DNA of 64,000 nucleotides from Streptomyces sp. 1331.2 (GCF_900199205.1 NZ_OBMJ01000001.1:4467001-4531000), one strand, 5' to 3'; shown: positions 15,850 through 24,717, counted from the stretch's first letter. Program-made: numbers and translations. Notes: generated from the sequence alone by a model not told the origin.

Positions 15850-16869
15850 ATGTCGGAGGCCAGCAACGCGGTGCCGGCCGGCGGGGGAGCGCCCGGCCGG
15901 GCCGAACGGGCGGTGCAGCGACGGTCGATCGCGTCCAGGTACGCGCTGCTCCCGCTGCGGCTCTTCCTCGGCGTCACCTTCGTCTACGCCGCCCTCGACA
16001 AGCTCTCGGACGCGCACTTCCTGGCCGGGGCCGGCGACCCGGCCTCCTTCGTCTCGCAGACCCAGGCGGCCAAGGCCGGCGGCAGCCCGATCTCCTTCCT
16101 GCTCGGCCCCGCCCTCGACCACCCGACGCTGTTCGCGCTCGCCGTCGCCTTCGGCGAGCTGGCGGTCGGCCTCGGCACCCTGCTCGGCCTCTGGGGCCGG
16201 GTCGCCGCGCTCGGCGGCGCCCTCCTCAACCTCAGCCTCTGGCTCACCGTCAGCTGGAGCGTCGCGCCGTACTACCTCGGCAACGACCTCGCCTACCTGA
16301 TGGCCTGGATCCCGCTGGTGCTGGCCGGCACCCCGTACCTGTCGGTGGACGGCTACCTCGCCCGCCGGGCCGGGCGGGACCGCGAGCGCGGGCTCGGCGA
16401 GGACCAGGTCAAGCGCCGGGCGCTGGTGGACGGCGGGATCGCGGCCGTCGCGATCGGCGGCGCGGGGCTGCTCACCGGCTCGCTGACCCGTACCTTCGGC
16501 CGGGGCAAGCAGGCCGCGCCCAAGCAGTCGGCCGCCCCGGTCTCCGCCGCCCCGGCGCAGGCCCCCACGGTGCCCGCCGCGAGCGTGCCGGTCGGCGGAT
16601 CGGCCCAGGTCAAGGACCCGGCCACCGGGGACGCCGTCTACATCGTGCAGCCCAAGGCCGGCCAGTACTGCGGCCTCTCCTCGGTGTGCACCCACTCCGG
16701 CTGCGCGGTGGACGCCCCCAAGAACGGCCAGCTGTACTGCCCCTGCCACGGCTCCCGGTTCGACGCCGCCACCGGCGCGGTGGTCAACGGGCCGGCGGTC
16801 AAGCCGCTGCCGAAGTACGCCGTCACCAAGGACGGGGACAAGCTGACCCTGGGCCCGCAGCAGAGCTGA
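15850..16869 (+). CDS. DoxX membrane domain fused to Rieske [2Fe-2S] domain, 339 aa
   Basis: Residues about 25-175 form a DoxX-like four-helix membrane unit (LRLFLGVTFVYAALDKL at its start). A basic segment leads to a second hydrophobic stretch resembling a TAT-type signal or anchor (about 197-212), then an Ala/Pro linker. The C-terminal Rieske domain has cluster ligands C280, H282, C297 and H300 and the stabilising cysteine pair C285/C299 in CTHSGC and CPCHGS. The protein would hold an exported high-potential [2Fe-2S] centre next to a DoxX quinol- or thiol-linked membrane unit; the electron partner is unknown. ATG 15850 is preceded by GAGGGAAGG. The gene appears monocistronic. Confidence 0.88.
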   Translation: MSEASNAVPAGGGAPGRAERAVQRRSIASRYALLPLRLFLGVTFVYAALDKLSDAHFLAGAGDPASFVSQTQAAKAGGSPISFLLGPALDHPTLFALAVAFGELAVGLGTLLGLWGRVAALGGALLNLSLWLTVSWSVAPYYLGNDLAYLMAWIPLVLAGTPYLSVDGYLARRAGRDRERGLGEDQVKRRALVDGGIAAVAIGGAGLLTGSLTRTFGRGKQAAPKQSAAPVSAAPAQAPTVPAASVPVGGSAQVKDPATGDAVYIVQPKAGQYCGLSSVCTHSGCAVDAPKNGQLYCPCHGSRFDAATGAVVNGPAVKPLPKYAVTKDGDKLTLGPQQS

Positions 16870-16889
16870 GGCCAGGGGGCTTCCGGGGG

Positions 16890-17117
16890 CTACTCCTCGT
16901 CGACGCCGTAGTCCTCGCGGTCCGGGCGGCCGCGTCGGGCCACCGCCGCGACCGCGCCGGCCAGGCCGCCGGCGCCGAGCACGATGAAGGTGACCGGGAT
17001 GACGATCCGTCCGTTCACCGACTGGTCGTTGAGCGCCGCGACGAGGTAGAGCAGGGCGAGCACGGTGAACAGTGCGCCCGCGATCAGCGAGAACAGGTCG
17101 AGCCGGTGCTTCCTCAC
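16890..17117 (-). CDS. Small two-helix membrane protein, 75 aa
   Basis: Two hydrophobic segments (about residues 8-28 and 38-60) are separated by a short loop with NDQSVNGR. The C-terminus is charged (RRGRPDREDYGVDEE). The GTG start overlaps the TGA of the PspC gene (GTGA overlap), so the two are translationally coupled and probably act in the same membrane module. I recognise no family. Confidence 0.8.
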   Translation of the reverse strand: MRKHRLDLFSLIAGALFTVLALLYLVAALNDQSVNGRIVIPVTFIVLGAGGLAGAVAAVARRGRPDREDYGVDEE

Positions 17118-18523
17118 TGCTGGACCACCTTGATGTTGCCGAGCCCGATGCCGAGTTCGAGGGTGAGCGTGCCCTTGGCGGCCTGGCCGTCGGCCGGGCC
17201 GATCAGATAGGTGTGGCGGCCGGTGCTGTTGCTGCGGTCGCCGGGGACGTCGATGTCGCCGAGGCCGACCCGTGCGGTCAGGTCCACCGTCACGTCGGCC
17301 GGCACGATGACGGTCATCTCGCCCGCGCCGAGGTCGACCTTGGTGGCGAGGGTGCCCCCGGCCGGGTCGAGCCGAGCCAGGTCGAGCTTGATGTCGCCGG
17401 CGCCGAGGTTGTAGCGGTCGTGCAGGTCGGCGGCCGTGGTGACGGTCCAGTCGCGCTCACCGACGGCGTTCCGCATGGCGTCCGGCGAGTGGCCGACGAA
17501 GGCCAGCGCCAGCGAGAGCAGCAGGCCGGTCACCACGAGCCTGCGGGCCCGGCCGAACTTCGCGCCCACCAGCAGGGTCAGACCGATCACCAGCAGGGCG
17601 GTGGCCAGCACCGTCGCGCCCGCCACGGTGGGGTTGCCGTGGTGGCCGGACTGCACGGCCCAGACCGCGGAGGCCGCGCCGATCGCCAGCAGGAAGCCGA
17701 AGAAGCCGAGCGCCGAGCGCTCCCGGGGGCGGCGCACCGCGGCGGGCTCGGGGCGGCGCTTCGCGCGCTCCTTGCGCAGCGGGTCGCCCTCGGGCAGGTC
17801 GGTGCGCTGCCACCACGGCTGGGCCGGGCCGCCCACCGGCGGCACCGGGGTGCCGAGCGGAGGGGTGGGAGTCGCGGAGCCCGCGCCGTACGGGTTGCGC
17901 TCGGGGTGGCGCGGATCCCACAGGTAGCCGCTCGCGCCGGGGGCCGTCCCGGCGGCCGGCTGCGCGGGGTGCTCGGCGGCGGCCGTCTCGCCCCGGGCCG
18001 GCCGCGGCCAGGCGTAGCCCCCGGACTCGGGGAAGTGACGGTCGTACGGGCCGCCGTGCCGGCGTCCGCGGCCCCGGCCGCGGCGCCGCTCCGGGTCGTA
18101 ACGCACCGCCAGGAAGACCAGGGCGGCGAGCAGCAGCAGCGGGAACATCTGGTCGCCGTTGCCCATCGAGGAGAAGAACACCCCGGTGCCGATCACGGTC
18201 AGCAGCACCGCGCCGATCGACTGGCCGTCCACCCGGCCGGTGAGCACCCGCTGCAGCTCGGTGCGCCCGCCGCGGCCCTTGGACTCGTCGTCGGTCGGGA
18301 CGATCAGCCAGGCCAGGCCGTACAGGAACAGGCCGAGGCCGCCGGAGAGGCAGAGCACCACGGTGACCACCCGGAAGACCACCGGGTCGATGTCCAGGTG
18401 CCGGCCGAGGCCGCCGCAGACGCCGGCCACCACGCGGTGGTGCTCGGCCCTGGTCAGTGGCGGGCGTTCCGGCTCCGGCGGGGCGGCGGGCCCGGCCTCC
18501 TCGATGCGCTGGTCCTCGGTCAT
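17114..18523 (-). CDS. PspC domain / LiaF-like membrane protein, 469 aa
   Basis: The N-terminus holds a PspC domain (about residues 20-85; VVAGVCGGLGRHLDIDPVVFRV and the following helix). A further hydrophobic pair and a Pro/Gly/charged linker follow, then three or four TM helices (about 250-345). The C-terminal ~120 residues are a short-repeat beta domain (NLGAGDIKLDL, VDLGAGEMTVIVP, VGLGDIDVPG) like the C-terminal domain of LiaF/DUF2154 proteins. LiaF represses its cognate kinase in Firmicutes, and this gene is divergent from a PspC-histidine kinase and LuxR regulator, so a regulatory partnership is likely (inference). ATG 18523 has GGAAGG at 9 nt; an upstream in-frame ATG sits directly on that site. 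Confidence 0.85.
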   Translation of the reverse strand: MTEDQRIEEAGPAAPPEPERPPLTRAEHHRVVAGVCGGLGRHLDIDPVVFRVVTVVLCLSGGLGLFLYGLAWLIVPTDDESKGRGGRTELQRVLTGRVDGQSIGAVLLTVIGTGVFFSSMGNGDQMFPLLLLAALVFLAVRYDPERRRGRGRGRRHGGPYDRHFPESGGYAWPRPARGETAAAEHPAQPAAGTAPGASGYLWDPRHPERNPYGAGSATPTPPLGTPVPPVGGPAQPWWQRTDLPEGDPLRKERAKRRPEPAAVRRPRERSALGFFGFLLAIGAASAVWAVQSGHHGNPTVAGATVLATALLVIGLTLLVGAKFGRARRLVVTGLLLSLALAFVGHSPDAMRNAVGERDWTVTTAADLHDRYNLGAGDIKLDLARLDPAGGTLATKVDLGAGEMTVIVPADVTVDLTARVGLGDIDVPGDRSNSTGRHTYLIGPADGQAAKGTLTLELGIGLGNIKVVQQ

Positions 18524-18570
18524 GGGCACCATCCTTCCGGCAGGTGCCGGTCCGGCCCAACCGGGAGCAC

Positions 18571-18610
18571 CCCTGCCCGTACCCTGAGTTGTCCCTGATA
18601 CGGGCAAGGG
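18571..18610. promoter_or_regulatory. Inverted repeat in the divergent PspC/kinase promoter region
   Basis: CCCTGCCCGTA (18571-18581) and TACGGGCAAGGG (18599-18610) are inverted copies with one extra base in the second arm. The direct repeat CCCTGA lies twice between them. The position is right for an operator controlling both directions. Confidence 0.5.
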
Positions 18611-18657
18611 ACACACCCTGATGCGCCCGCAGGGGCGCGCGTGGAACCATCGGTGGC

Positions 18658-20118
18658 GTGGCAGCCCCCGGTACCGATCCCCGAACCATCGCCCCCGACG
18701 CCGCGCAGTCGGCCGGCGCCGACCCCGGCGCGCCCGACGGCGGCAAGCCGCCCTATCGCCGGCTCTACCGCAGCCCGCAGGGGCGGATGCTCGGCGGCGT
18801 CGCGCACGGCCTGGCGGTGCACCTCGGGCTGCCGGTGCTGTGGGTGCGGCTCGCCTTCGTCCTGCTGTTCTTCGCGCAGGGGATCGGCGCGCTGCTGTAC
18901 GCCGCGTTCTGGTTCGTGGTGCCGATCGGCATCGGCGAGCCCTCGGCGCGCGGCGGCGCCCAGTGGATGTACGTCAACGGCGTGTTCGTCCCGGCCGCGC
19001 CCGGGCTGCAGGGCGGCCTGCTGAGCAAGGCCCCCGCCGGCGGCTGGCTCGGCCGACTGCGCCGGCTGCTCCAGCACACCCTGCAGGGCGAGCCGACGAC
19101 GGCGCCCGCCGAGGGGACGGAGGCGGTGCCGGCCGCCAAGGGCGGGCAGGGCGGCCTCGGCCAGCTCGCCGCGCTCGTCATGGTCGTGATCGGCCTGATC
19201 GCCCTGCTCAACGTGCTCGGCTGGCAGACCGCCAAGCCGTACACCTGGCCGCTGCTGGCCATCGGCGTCGGCGTCGCGCTGGTCTGGCGGCAGGCCGACG
19301 ACTCGCGCTGGCAGCGCTGGTTCGGCATCGAGGAGGGCGAGAAGCGGCGCGGCGCCTACACCCGGGTCGGCGCCGGTGTGCTGCTCGCGGTGGTCGGCAC
19401 CATCGCGCTGCTCGCCATGCAGGGCAGCGGCTCCACGATCGGCTCGGTCGTCGAGGCCTCGCTCGCGGTGCTCGCCGGGGTGCTGGTGCTGCTCGGCCCG
19501 TACGGACTGAGGCTCTGGCAGGACCTGGGCGCCGAGCGCACCGCCCGCATCCGCGCCCAGGAGCGGGCCGAGATCGCCGCCCACATCCATGACTCCGTGC
19601 TGCACACCCTGACCCTGATCCAGCGCCGGGCCGAGGACCCCAAGGAGGTGCTGCGGCTGGCCCGCTCGCAGGAGCGCGAGCTGCGGCTCTGGCTGTACCG
19701 CCCGGAGGCCGCCGCCGAGGCCGCGCCGGACACCATGGCGGAGACCCTGCGCGCCGCCGTCGCGGAGGTCGAGGACCGGCACGGCGTCCAGGTCGAACTG
19801 GTCATCGTCGGCGACTGCCCGATGGACGAGAAGATCGCGGCACAGATGCAGGCCGCGAGGGAGGCGACCGTCAACGCGGCCAAGTACGGTGGCGGGGGAC
19901 CGGTCCAGGTCTACGCCGAGGTGGAGGGGAGGACGGTGTCGGTGTTCGTCCGCGACCACGGGCCCGGCTTCGACCCGGACACGGTGCCGGAGGACCGGAT
20001 GGGCGTACGGGAGTCGATCATCGGCCGGATGAAGCGCAACGGCGGCACCGCTCGGGTGCGGCCGGCGGCGGGCGGCGGTACCGAGGTCGAGCTGGAGATG
20101 GAGAGAACTGATGACTGA
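18658..20118 (+). CDS. PspC-domain sensor histidine kinase (NarL/DesK type), 486 aa
   Basis: A PspC domain at about residues 33-100 (RSPQGRMLGGVAHGLAVHLGLP) is fused to further TM helices (about 175-215, 235-285) and a HisKA_3-type dimerisation domain. The phospho-acceptor is H311 in HIHDSVLHTL. The ATPase domain shows N-box (REATVNAAKYGG) and G-boxes (VRDHGPGFDPDT, GMRES-like GVRES). It would autophosphorylate in response to an envelope signal and phosphorylate the LuxR-type regulator whose gene overlaps its 3' end by 8 nt. Start GTG 18658; no strong RBS, and no alternative nearby keeps the PspC domain whole. The combination with the divergent PspC/LiaF-like gene resembles LiaFSR. Confidence 0.92.
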   Translation: MAAPGTDPRTIAPDAAQSAGADPGAPDGGKPPYRRLYRSPQGRMLGGVAHGLAVHLGLPVLWVRLAFVLLFFAQGIGALLYAAFWFVVPIGIGEPSARGGAQWMYVNGVFVPAAPGLQGGLLSKAPAGGWLGRLRRLLQHTLQGEPTTAPAEGTEAVPAAKGGQGGLGQLAALVMVVIGLIALLNVLGWQTAKPYTWPLLAIGVGVALVWRQADDSRWQRWFGIEEGEKRRGAYTRVGAGVLLAVVGTIALLAMQGSGSTIGSVVEASLAVLAGVLVLLGPYGLRLWQDLGAERTARIRAQERAEIAAHIHDSVLHTLTLIQRRAEDPKEVLRLARSQERELRLWLYRPEAAAEAAPDTMAETLRAAVAEVEDRHGVQVELVIVGDCPMDEKIAAQMQAAREATVNAAKYGGGGPVQVYAEVEGRTVSVFVRDHGPGFDPDTVPEDRMGVRESIIGRMKRNGGTARVRPAAGGGTEVELEMERTDD

Positions 20119-20788
20119 GGCAGCGCCGGAGCGTACTGCGCGGGTCGTGCTGGTGGACGACCACCGGATGTTCCGGACGGGGGTACGGGCCGAGATCGGC
20201 CGCACCGAGGTGACCGGCATCGACGTGGTCGGCGAGGCCGACGACGTCGACTCGGCGGTCCGGGTCGTCGCCGAGACCAGGCCGGACGTGGTGCTCCTCG
20301 ACGTCCATCTGCCCGGCGGCGGCGGCGTCGAGGTGCTGCGCCGCTCGGCCGGGCTGATGGGCGAGCAGGGAGGGGTGAAGTTCCTGGCGCTGTCGGTGTC
20401 GGACGCCGCCGAGGACGTCATCGGCGTCATCCGCGGCGGCGCCCGCGGCTACGTCACCAAGACCATCACCGGCACCGACCTGGTGAACGCGGTCTTCCGC
20501 ATCGCCGACGGCGACGCGGTCTTCTCGCCCCGGCTGGCCGGCTTCGTCCTCGACGCCTTCGCCGCCACCGACACCCCACCGGTCGACGAGGACCTGGACC
20601 GCCTCACCCAGCGCGAGCGCGAGGTCCTGCGCCTGATCGCCCGCGGCTACGCCTACAAGGAGATCGCCAAGCAGCTCTTCATTTCGGTGAAGACCGTCGA
20701 GAGCCACGTCTCCGCCGTCCTGCGCAAGCTCCAGCTCAGCAACCGCCACGAGCTCACCCGCTGGGCCACCGCCCGCCGCCTGGTCTGA
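20111..20788 (+). CDS. NarL/LuxR-family response regulator, 225 aa
   Basis: The receiver domain has the acidic pair D16/D17 (VVLVDDHRMF), phospho-acceptor D64 (VVLLDVHLPGG) and the switch Lys in YVTKTITG. The C-terminal LuxR-type HTH runs over the last ~65 residues (LTQREREVLRLIARGYAYKEIAKQ, KTVESHVSAVLRKL). The ATG overlaps the kinase stop by 8 nt, so they are coupled and form one two-component system. The inverted repeat in the divergent region at 18571-18610 is a candidate target. A partner role to the PspC/LiaF-like protein is inferred. Confidence 0.95.
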   Translation: MTEAAPERTARVVLVDDHRMFRTGVRAEIGRTEVTGIDVVGEADDVDSAVRVVAETRPDVVLLDVHLPGGGGVEVLRRSAGLMGEQGGVKFLALSVSDAAEDVIGVIRGGARGYVTKTITGTDLVNAVFRIADGDAVFSPRLAGFVLDAFAATDTPPVDEDLDRLTQREREVLRLIARGYAYKEIAKQLFISVKTVESHVSAVLRKLQLSNRHELTRWATARRLV

Positions 20789-20888
20789 GCCCCGCGGCGT
20801 CCGGGCGTGTCCTGGTATCGCACCGCCCGGTCCGGGTTCTCCGGGCCGGGCGGGGTTGTCGGTGGGTGGCCATAGACTCGTCATTGCC

Positions 20889-23528
20889 ATGAGTAGCCTC
20901 TTTGACGACCTCCCGCTCCCCGGTTTCGAGGCACCCGCCGCCGGGTCGAAGCAGCCCGCCGTGCCCGTCGACGCCGTCGACGAGGAGCCCCCGCCGTACG
21001 AGGACGACCTCCCGTACGACGCGTACGAGGAGGCGATTCCGGAGGGGCTGTTCCACACCGCGGCTTTCGATCAGCCGGGGGGCGCCGCCGAGGCGGAGCG
21101 GGACGCCTGGTACCGCAACGGCGCCGCCCGGACGGTGATCGACCCGGCGCAGCTGCTGGAGGGGATGAACGACCCGCAGCGCGAGGCGGTGCTGCACGCG
21201 GGCTCGCCGCTGCTGATCGTGGCCGGCGCCGGCTCGGGCAAGACCCGGGTGCTGACCCACCGGATCGCGTACCTGCTGGGCGCCCGCGGGGTGCAGCCGG
21301 GGGAGATCCTGGCGATCACCTTCACCAACAAGGCGGCCGGCGAGATGCGCGAGCGCGTCGAGTCGCTGGTCGGCCCGCGCGCCCGGGCCATGTGGGTGTC
21401 CACCTTCCACAGCGCCTGCGTGCGGATCCTGCGCCGCGAGTCCAAGCAGCTGGGCTTCACCTCCAGCTTCTCGATCTACGACTCCGCCGACTCGCAGCGG
21501 CTGATGTCGCTGGTCTGCCGGGACCTCGACCTGGACCCGAAGCAGTTCCCGCCGAAGTCCTTCATGGCGAAGATCAGCAACCTCAAGAACGAGCTGATCG
21601 ACGAGGAGACCTTCGCCGACCAGGCCGCCAACCCGATGGAGAAGAAGCTCGCCGAGGCGTACGCGCTGTACCAGCGGCGGCTGCGCGAGGCCAACGCGCT
21701 GGACTTCGACGACATCATCATGACGACGGTGAACCTGCTGCAGGCCTTCCCCGACGTCGCCGAGCACTACCGGCGCCGGTTCCGGCACATCCTGGTCGAC
21801 GAGTACCAGGACACCAACCACGCCCAGTACATGCTGGTCCGCGAGCTCAGCGGCGGGTCCGTCGCCGCCGCGCCCAAGCGCACCGCGGACGGGGACTTCG
21901 TGAACCCGGCCGCCGCGCACCTCGCCGAGGTGCCGCCGGCCGAGCTGTGCGTGGTCGGTGACGCGGACCAGTCGATCTACGCCTTCCGCGGCGCGACGAT
22001 CCGCAACATCCTCCAGTTCGAGGAGGACTACCCGAACGCGACCACGATCCTGCTGGAGCAGAACTACCGCTCCACCCAGACGATCCTGAGCGCCGCCAAC
22101 GCCGTCATCGAGCGCAACGCCAACCGCCGCGAGAAGAAGCTCTGGACGGCGGGGGACCACGGCGAGAAGGTCGTCGGCTACGTCGCGGACGACGAGCACG
22201 GCGAGGCGCAGTTCATCGCCGACGAGATCGACCGGCTCACCGACAAGGGCGAGGCCAAGCCCGGCGACGTCGCGATCTTCTACCGGACGAACGCCCAGTC
22301 CCGCGTGTTCGAGGAGGTGTTCATCCGGGTCGGCCTGCCGTACAAGGTGGTCGGCGGGGTGCGCTTCTACGAGCGCAAGGAGGTCCGGGACGTCCTGGCG
22401 TACCTGCGGGTGCTCTCCAACCCGGAGGACACCGTGCCGCTGCGCCGGATCCTCAACGTGCCCAAGCGCGGCATCGGCGAGCGGGCCGAGGCGATGATCG
22501 ACGCGCTGGCCGCGCGGGAGCGGATCTCCTTCGCCCAGGCGCTGGTGCGGGTGGACGAGGCGTACGGGATGGCCGCGCGCTCGGCCAACGCCGTGAAGAA
22601 GTTCAACACCCTGATGGCCGGGCTGCGCCAGGTGGTCGAGTCGGGCGCGGGCCCGGCGGCCGTGCTGGAGGCCGTCCTGGAGGAGACCGGCTACCTGGCC
22701 GAGCTCCAGGCCTCCACCGACCCGCAGGACGAGACCCGGGTGGAGAACCTGCAGGAGCTCGCCTCCGTCGCCCTCGAATACGAGCAGGACCCGGGCGAGC
22801 GGCCGGACGCCGGGGAGGAGGGCACCCCGCCGGTCGGCTCGCTGGCCGACTTCCTGGAGCGGGTCGCGCTGGTCGCGGACTCGGACCAGATCCCGGACGA
22901 GGACGAGGAGGGGCAGGGCGTCATCACGATGATGACCCTGCACACCGCCAAGGGCCTGGAGTTCCCGGTGGTCTTCCTGACCGGCATGGAGGACGGGATC
23001 TTCCCGCACATGCGGGCGCTCAACCAGGTCAAGGAGCTGGAGGAGGAGCGCCGGCTCGCGTACGTCGGGCTCACCCGGGCCCGCGAGCGGCTGTACCTGA
23101 CCCGCTCGGTACTGCGCAGCGCCTGGGGGCAGCCGGCGTACAACCCGGCCTCGCGGTTCCTGGAGGAGATCCCGGAGACGCTGGTGGAGTGGAAGCGCAC
23201 GGGGGCGGCGCAGGCGCCGGTCCAGCGCGGCTACTCCTCGGGCTCCTCGTGGGGCAAGTCCTCCTCCGGGGGCGGGAGTTCGCGGTCCTCGTCGTCCGCC
23301 GCCGCCCCGAAGGCGGGCTGGGGGCAGTCCGCGCGGCGCGGCGGCAGGGTCGTGGAGCGCGAGGCCGTCTCGCTCGCGGTCGGCGACCGGGTCACCCACG
23401 ACAGCTTCGGCCTGGGCACGGTGGTGGCCGTGACGGGCGTGGGCGACCGGGCGCAGGCCACCGTCGACTTCGGCGCGGACGGGCGCAAGCAGCTGCTGCT
23501 GCGCTACGCGCCCGTCGAGAAGCTGTAG
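20889..23528 (+). CDS. pcrA: ATP-dependent DNA helicase PcrA/UvrD, 879 aa
   Basis: A superfamily 1A 3'-5' helicase for repair and replication-fork maintenance. Motifs in order: Q-motif region LLEGMNDPQREAV, Walker A GAGSGKT with K118, TFTNKAAGEM, Walker B DEYQDTN, motif III GDADQSIYAFRGA, LEQNYRST, motif V TLHTAKGLEFP and motif VI YVGLTRARERLYL. The C-terminal end (GDRVTHDSFGLGTVV onwards) is the Tudor-like domain that contacts RNA polymerase in PcrA. The acidic ~85-residue N-terminal tail is normal for actinobacteria. ATG 20889 lies 10 nt after a TAGACT -10-like box, suggesting a very short leader. A Ser/Gly-rich linker precedes the Tudor domain. Confidence 0.96.
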   Translation: MSSLFDDLPLPGFEAPAAGSKQPAVPVDAVDEEPPPYEDDLPYDAYEEAIPEGLFHTAAFDQPGGAAEAERDAWYRNGAARTVIDPAQLLEGMNDPQREAVLHAGSPLLIVAGAGSGKTRVLTHRIAYLLGARGVQPGEILAITFTNKAAGEMRERVESLVGPRARAMWVSTFHSACVRILRRESKQLGFTSSFSIYDSADSQRLMSLVCRDLDLDPKQFPPKSFMAKISNLKNELIDEETFADQAANPMEKKLAEAYALYQRRLREANALDFDDIIMTTVNLLQAFPDVAEHYRRRFRHILVDEYQDTNHAQYMLVRELSGGSVAAAPKRTADGDFVNPAAAHLAEVPPAELCVVGDADQSIYAFRGATIRNILQFEEDYPNATTILLEQNYRSTQTILSAANAVIERNANRREKKLWTAGDHGEKVVGYVADDEHGEAQFIADEIDRLTDKGEAKPGDVAIFYRTNAQSRVFEEVFIRVGLPYKVVGGVRFYERKEVRDVLAYLRVLSNPEDTVPLRRILNVPKRGIGERAEAMIDALAARERISFAQALVRVDEAYGMAARSANAVKKFNTLMAGLRQVVESGAGPAAVLEAVLEETGYLAELQASTDPQDETRVENLQELASVALEYEQDPGERPDAGEEGTPPVGSLADFLERVALVADSDQIPDEDEEGQGVITMMTLHTAKGLEFPVVFLTGMEDGIFPHMRALNQVKELEEERRLAYVGLTRARERLYLTRSVLRSAWGQPAYNPASRFLEEIPETLVEWKRTGAAQAPVQRGYSSGSSWGKSSSGGGSSRSSSSAAAPKAGWGQSARRGGRVVEREAVSLAVGDRVTHDSFGLGTVVAVTGVGDRAQATVDFGADGRKQLLLRYAPVEKL

Positions 23529-23563
23529 TTCCGGCTCCGGACTCGCGGAAGCTGCGGTCGGTC

Positions 23564-23579
23564 CTAGGGCCTGCCCTAG
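23564..23579. terminator. Short palindrome between convergent pcrA and M23 genes
   Basis: CTAGGGC-CT-GCCCTAG, a perfect 7-bp inverted repeat covering the stop codon of the M23 gene. It is too short to be a certain terminator. Confidence 0.35.
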
Positions 23580-24379
23580 CGCGGGTCCAGGCCGTTGGAG
23601 AGGAACCACGGCAGCGGGTCGACCGGCCCGCTGCCGTTGGCGGGCCGGATCTCGAAGTGCAGGTGCGGCCCGGTGCTGTTGCCGCTGCTGCCGACGAAGG
23701 CGATCACGTCGCCCTGCTTCACCGGCCCCTTGCGGACCTTGTACGCCCGCAGGTGGCAGTACCAGGCCTCGGTGCCGTCGGGCATCTTGAGTATCGACAT
23801 GTAGCCGTAGAACGGGTTCCACTGGGTGCGGATCGTGCCGTCGGTGACGGCCATGACCTGGGTGCCGCCGTCCACCGGGAAGTCGATGCCGGTGTGGCGG
23901 TTGGCCCAGTGGGTGCCGGCCTCGCCGAACAGTTCGCCGAGGCCGTGCTGGGCGACCGGCATGACCACCTTGGGCTTGACCGGCTCGGGCGTCGGCTCGG
24001 CGGTGGGCTGCGCGGCCGGGGCATCGGTGGGCTGGGCGCCGGCCAGCGGCTGGCGGGCGTCGCCGCGCGAGGCCTGGGCCTGGCCGCCGGCCGTCGCCAC
24101 CTGCTGGGCCGCCGCCCTGGCGGCCGTGTCGTCCGGGGCGGCGGCGGACTGCGGCGACACCCGTCCGGCGGCCTCGGCCCGCTGCTGGTCGGCCTCCCCC
24201 TGCACGGTGATCGCCGCCGCGGCGGCGACCCCGAGCGCGGCCACCGACGGCAGCGCGACCCGCAGCAGCGCCGTCCGGGTGGCGGCCTTGGCGGCGCCGC
24301 GGCGCTGGGCGCGGGACTGCTCACGGGCGGCGAGGCGCAGCTCCGCGCGGGTCGGACGGGCGGCTGCTTCGGGAGCCAT
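23576..24379 (-). CDS. M23-family zinc metallopeptidase (LytM type), 267 aa
   Basis: The N-terminus is basic and followed by a hydrophobic segment (about residues 38-58, ALLRVALPSVAALGVAAA), so the protein is exported or anchored through it. An Ala/Gln/Pro-rich linker leads to the C-terminal peptidase domain (about 150-262), with the zinc motifs HTGIDFP and HLHFE and the usual GNSTGPHLH lead-in. It would cut peptide cross-links in peptidoglycan; intact ligands suggest activity, but some relatives are regulatory. GAGGAGG about 10 nt upstream supports the ATG at 24379. The gene converges on pcrA and diverges from the B12-binding gene. Confidence 0.92.
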   Translation of the reverse strand: MAPEAAARPTRAELRLAAREQSRAQRRGAAKAATRTALLRVALPSVAALGVAAAAAITVQGEADQQRAEAAGRVSPQSAAAPDDTAARAAAQQVATAGGQAQASRGDARQPLAGAQPTDAPAAQPTAEPTPEPVKPKVVMPVAQHGLGELFGEAGTHWANRHTGIDFPVDGGTQVMAVTDGTIRTQWNPFYGYMSILKMPDGTEAWYCHLRAYKVRKGPVKQGDVIAFVGSSGNSTGPHLHFEIRPANGSGPVDPLPWFLSNGLDPR

Positions 24380-24717
24380 CGGGGGCTGCCTCCTCGGTGG
24401 GCCTCGGGCGCGTCGTCGGGCGAGGGGAAGGGCGAGGGGAAAACTGCCGTGACTGTAGCCGCAAGGCGGACGCCCCGGAAAAACCGCCGGTTGTCAAGGG
24501 GTCGGCCGGGCGGTCTGTGCGCCGGTCGCGGGAAGGAACGGGTCTACCCGCCGGTAGCAAGGCCTGGAGCTGTGACTTTGCCCTCCTCTTGGGAGGCGGA
24601 ACGGTCAAGCGGGCCGGGTGGCGCTAACCTCCCCTCAGGTTGGTTATTGACCGTTAACCGCGCCCGTGGCCCACAAGGCCTGGCCGGGTGGTGGACGACG
24701 ACGTCCAGGAGGCAGTG
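24380..24717. other. Divergent promoter region between the M23 and B12-binding genes
   Basis: The 338-bp region contains no gene. A TTGACA in the M23 direction lies at 24492-24497 without a matching -10. The inverted repeat at 24600-24655 is listed separately. I looked for a c-di-AMP (ydaO) riboswitch, which controls some streptomycete wall hydrolases, and did not recognise one. Confidence 0.5.
24600..24655. promoter_or_regulatory. Widely spaced inverted repeat AACGGTCAA / TTGACCGTT
   Basis: Perfect 9-bp arms at 24600-24608 and 24647-24655 are 38 bp apart. Each inner TTGACC could also be a -35 element, one facing each gene. A regulator dimer site pair or paired promoters are both possible. 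Confidence 0.4.

Noticed and set aside
24380..24660. c-di-AMP (ydaO) riboswitch before the M23 peptidase
   Set aside because: I could not find the conserved GGGGUGAAU-like and AGUAGGG-like elements in the right order; only short hairpins are present.
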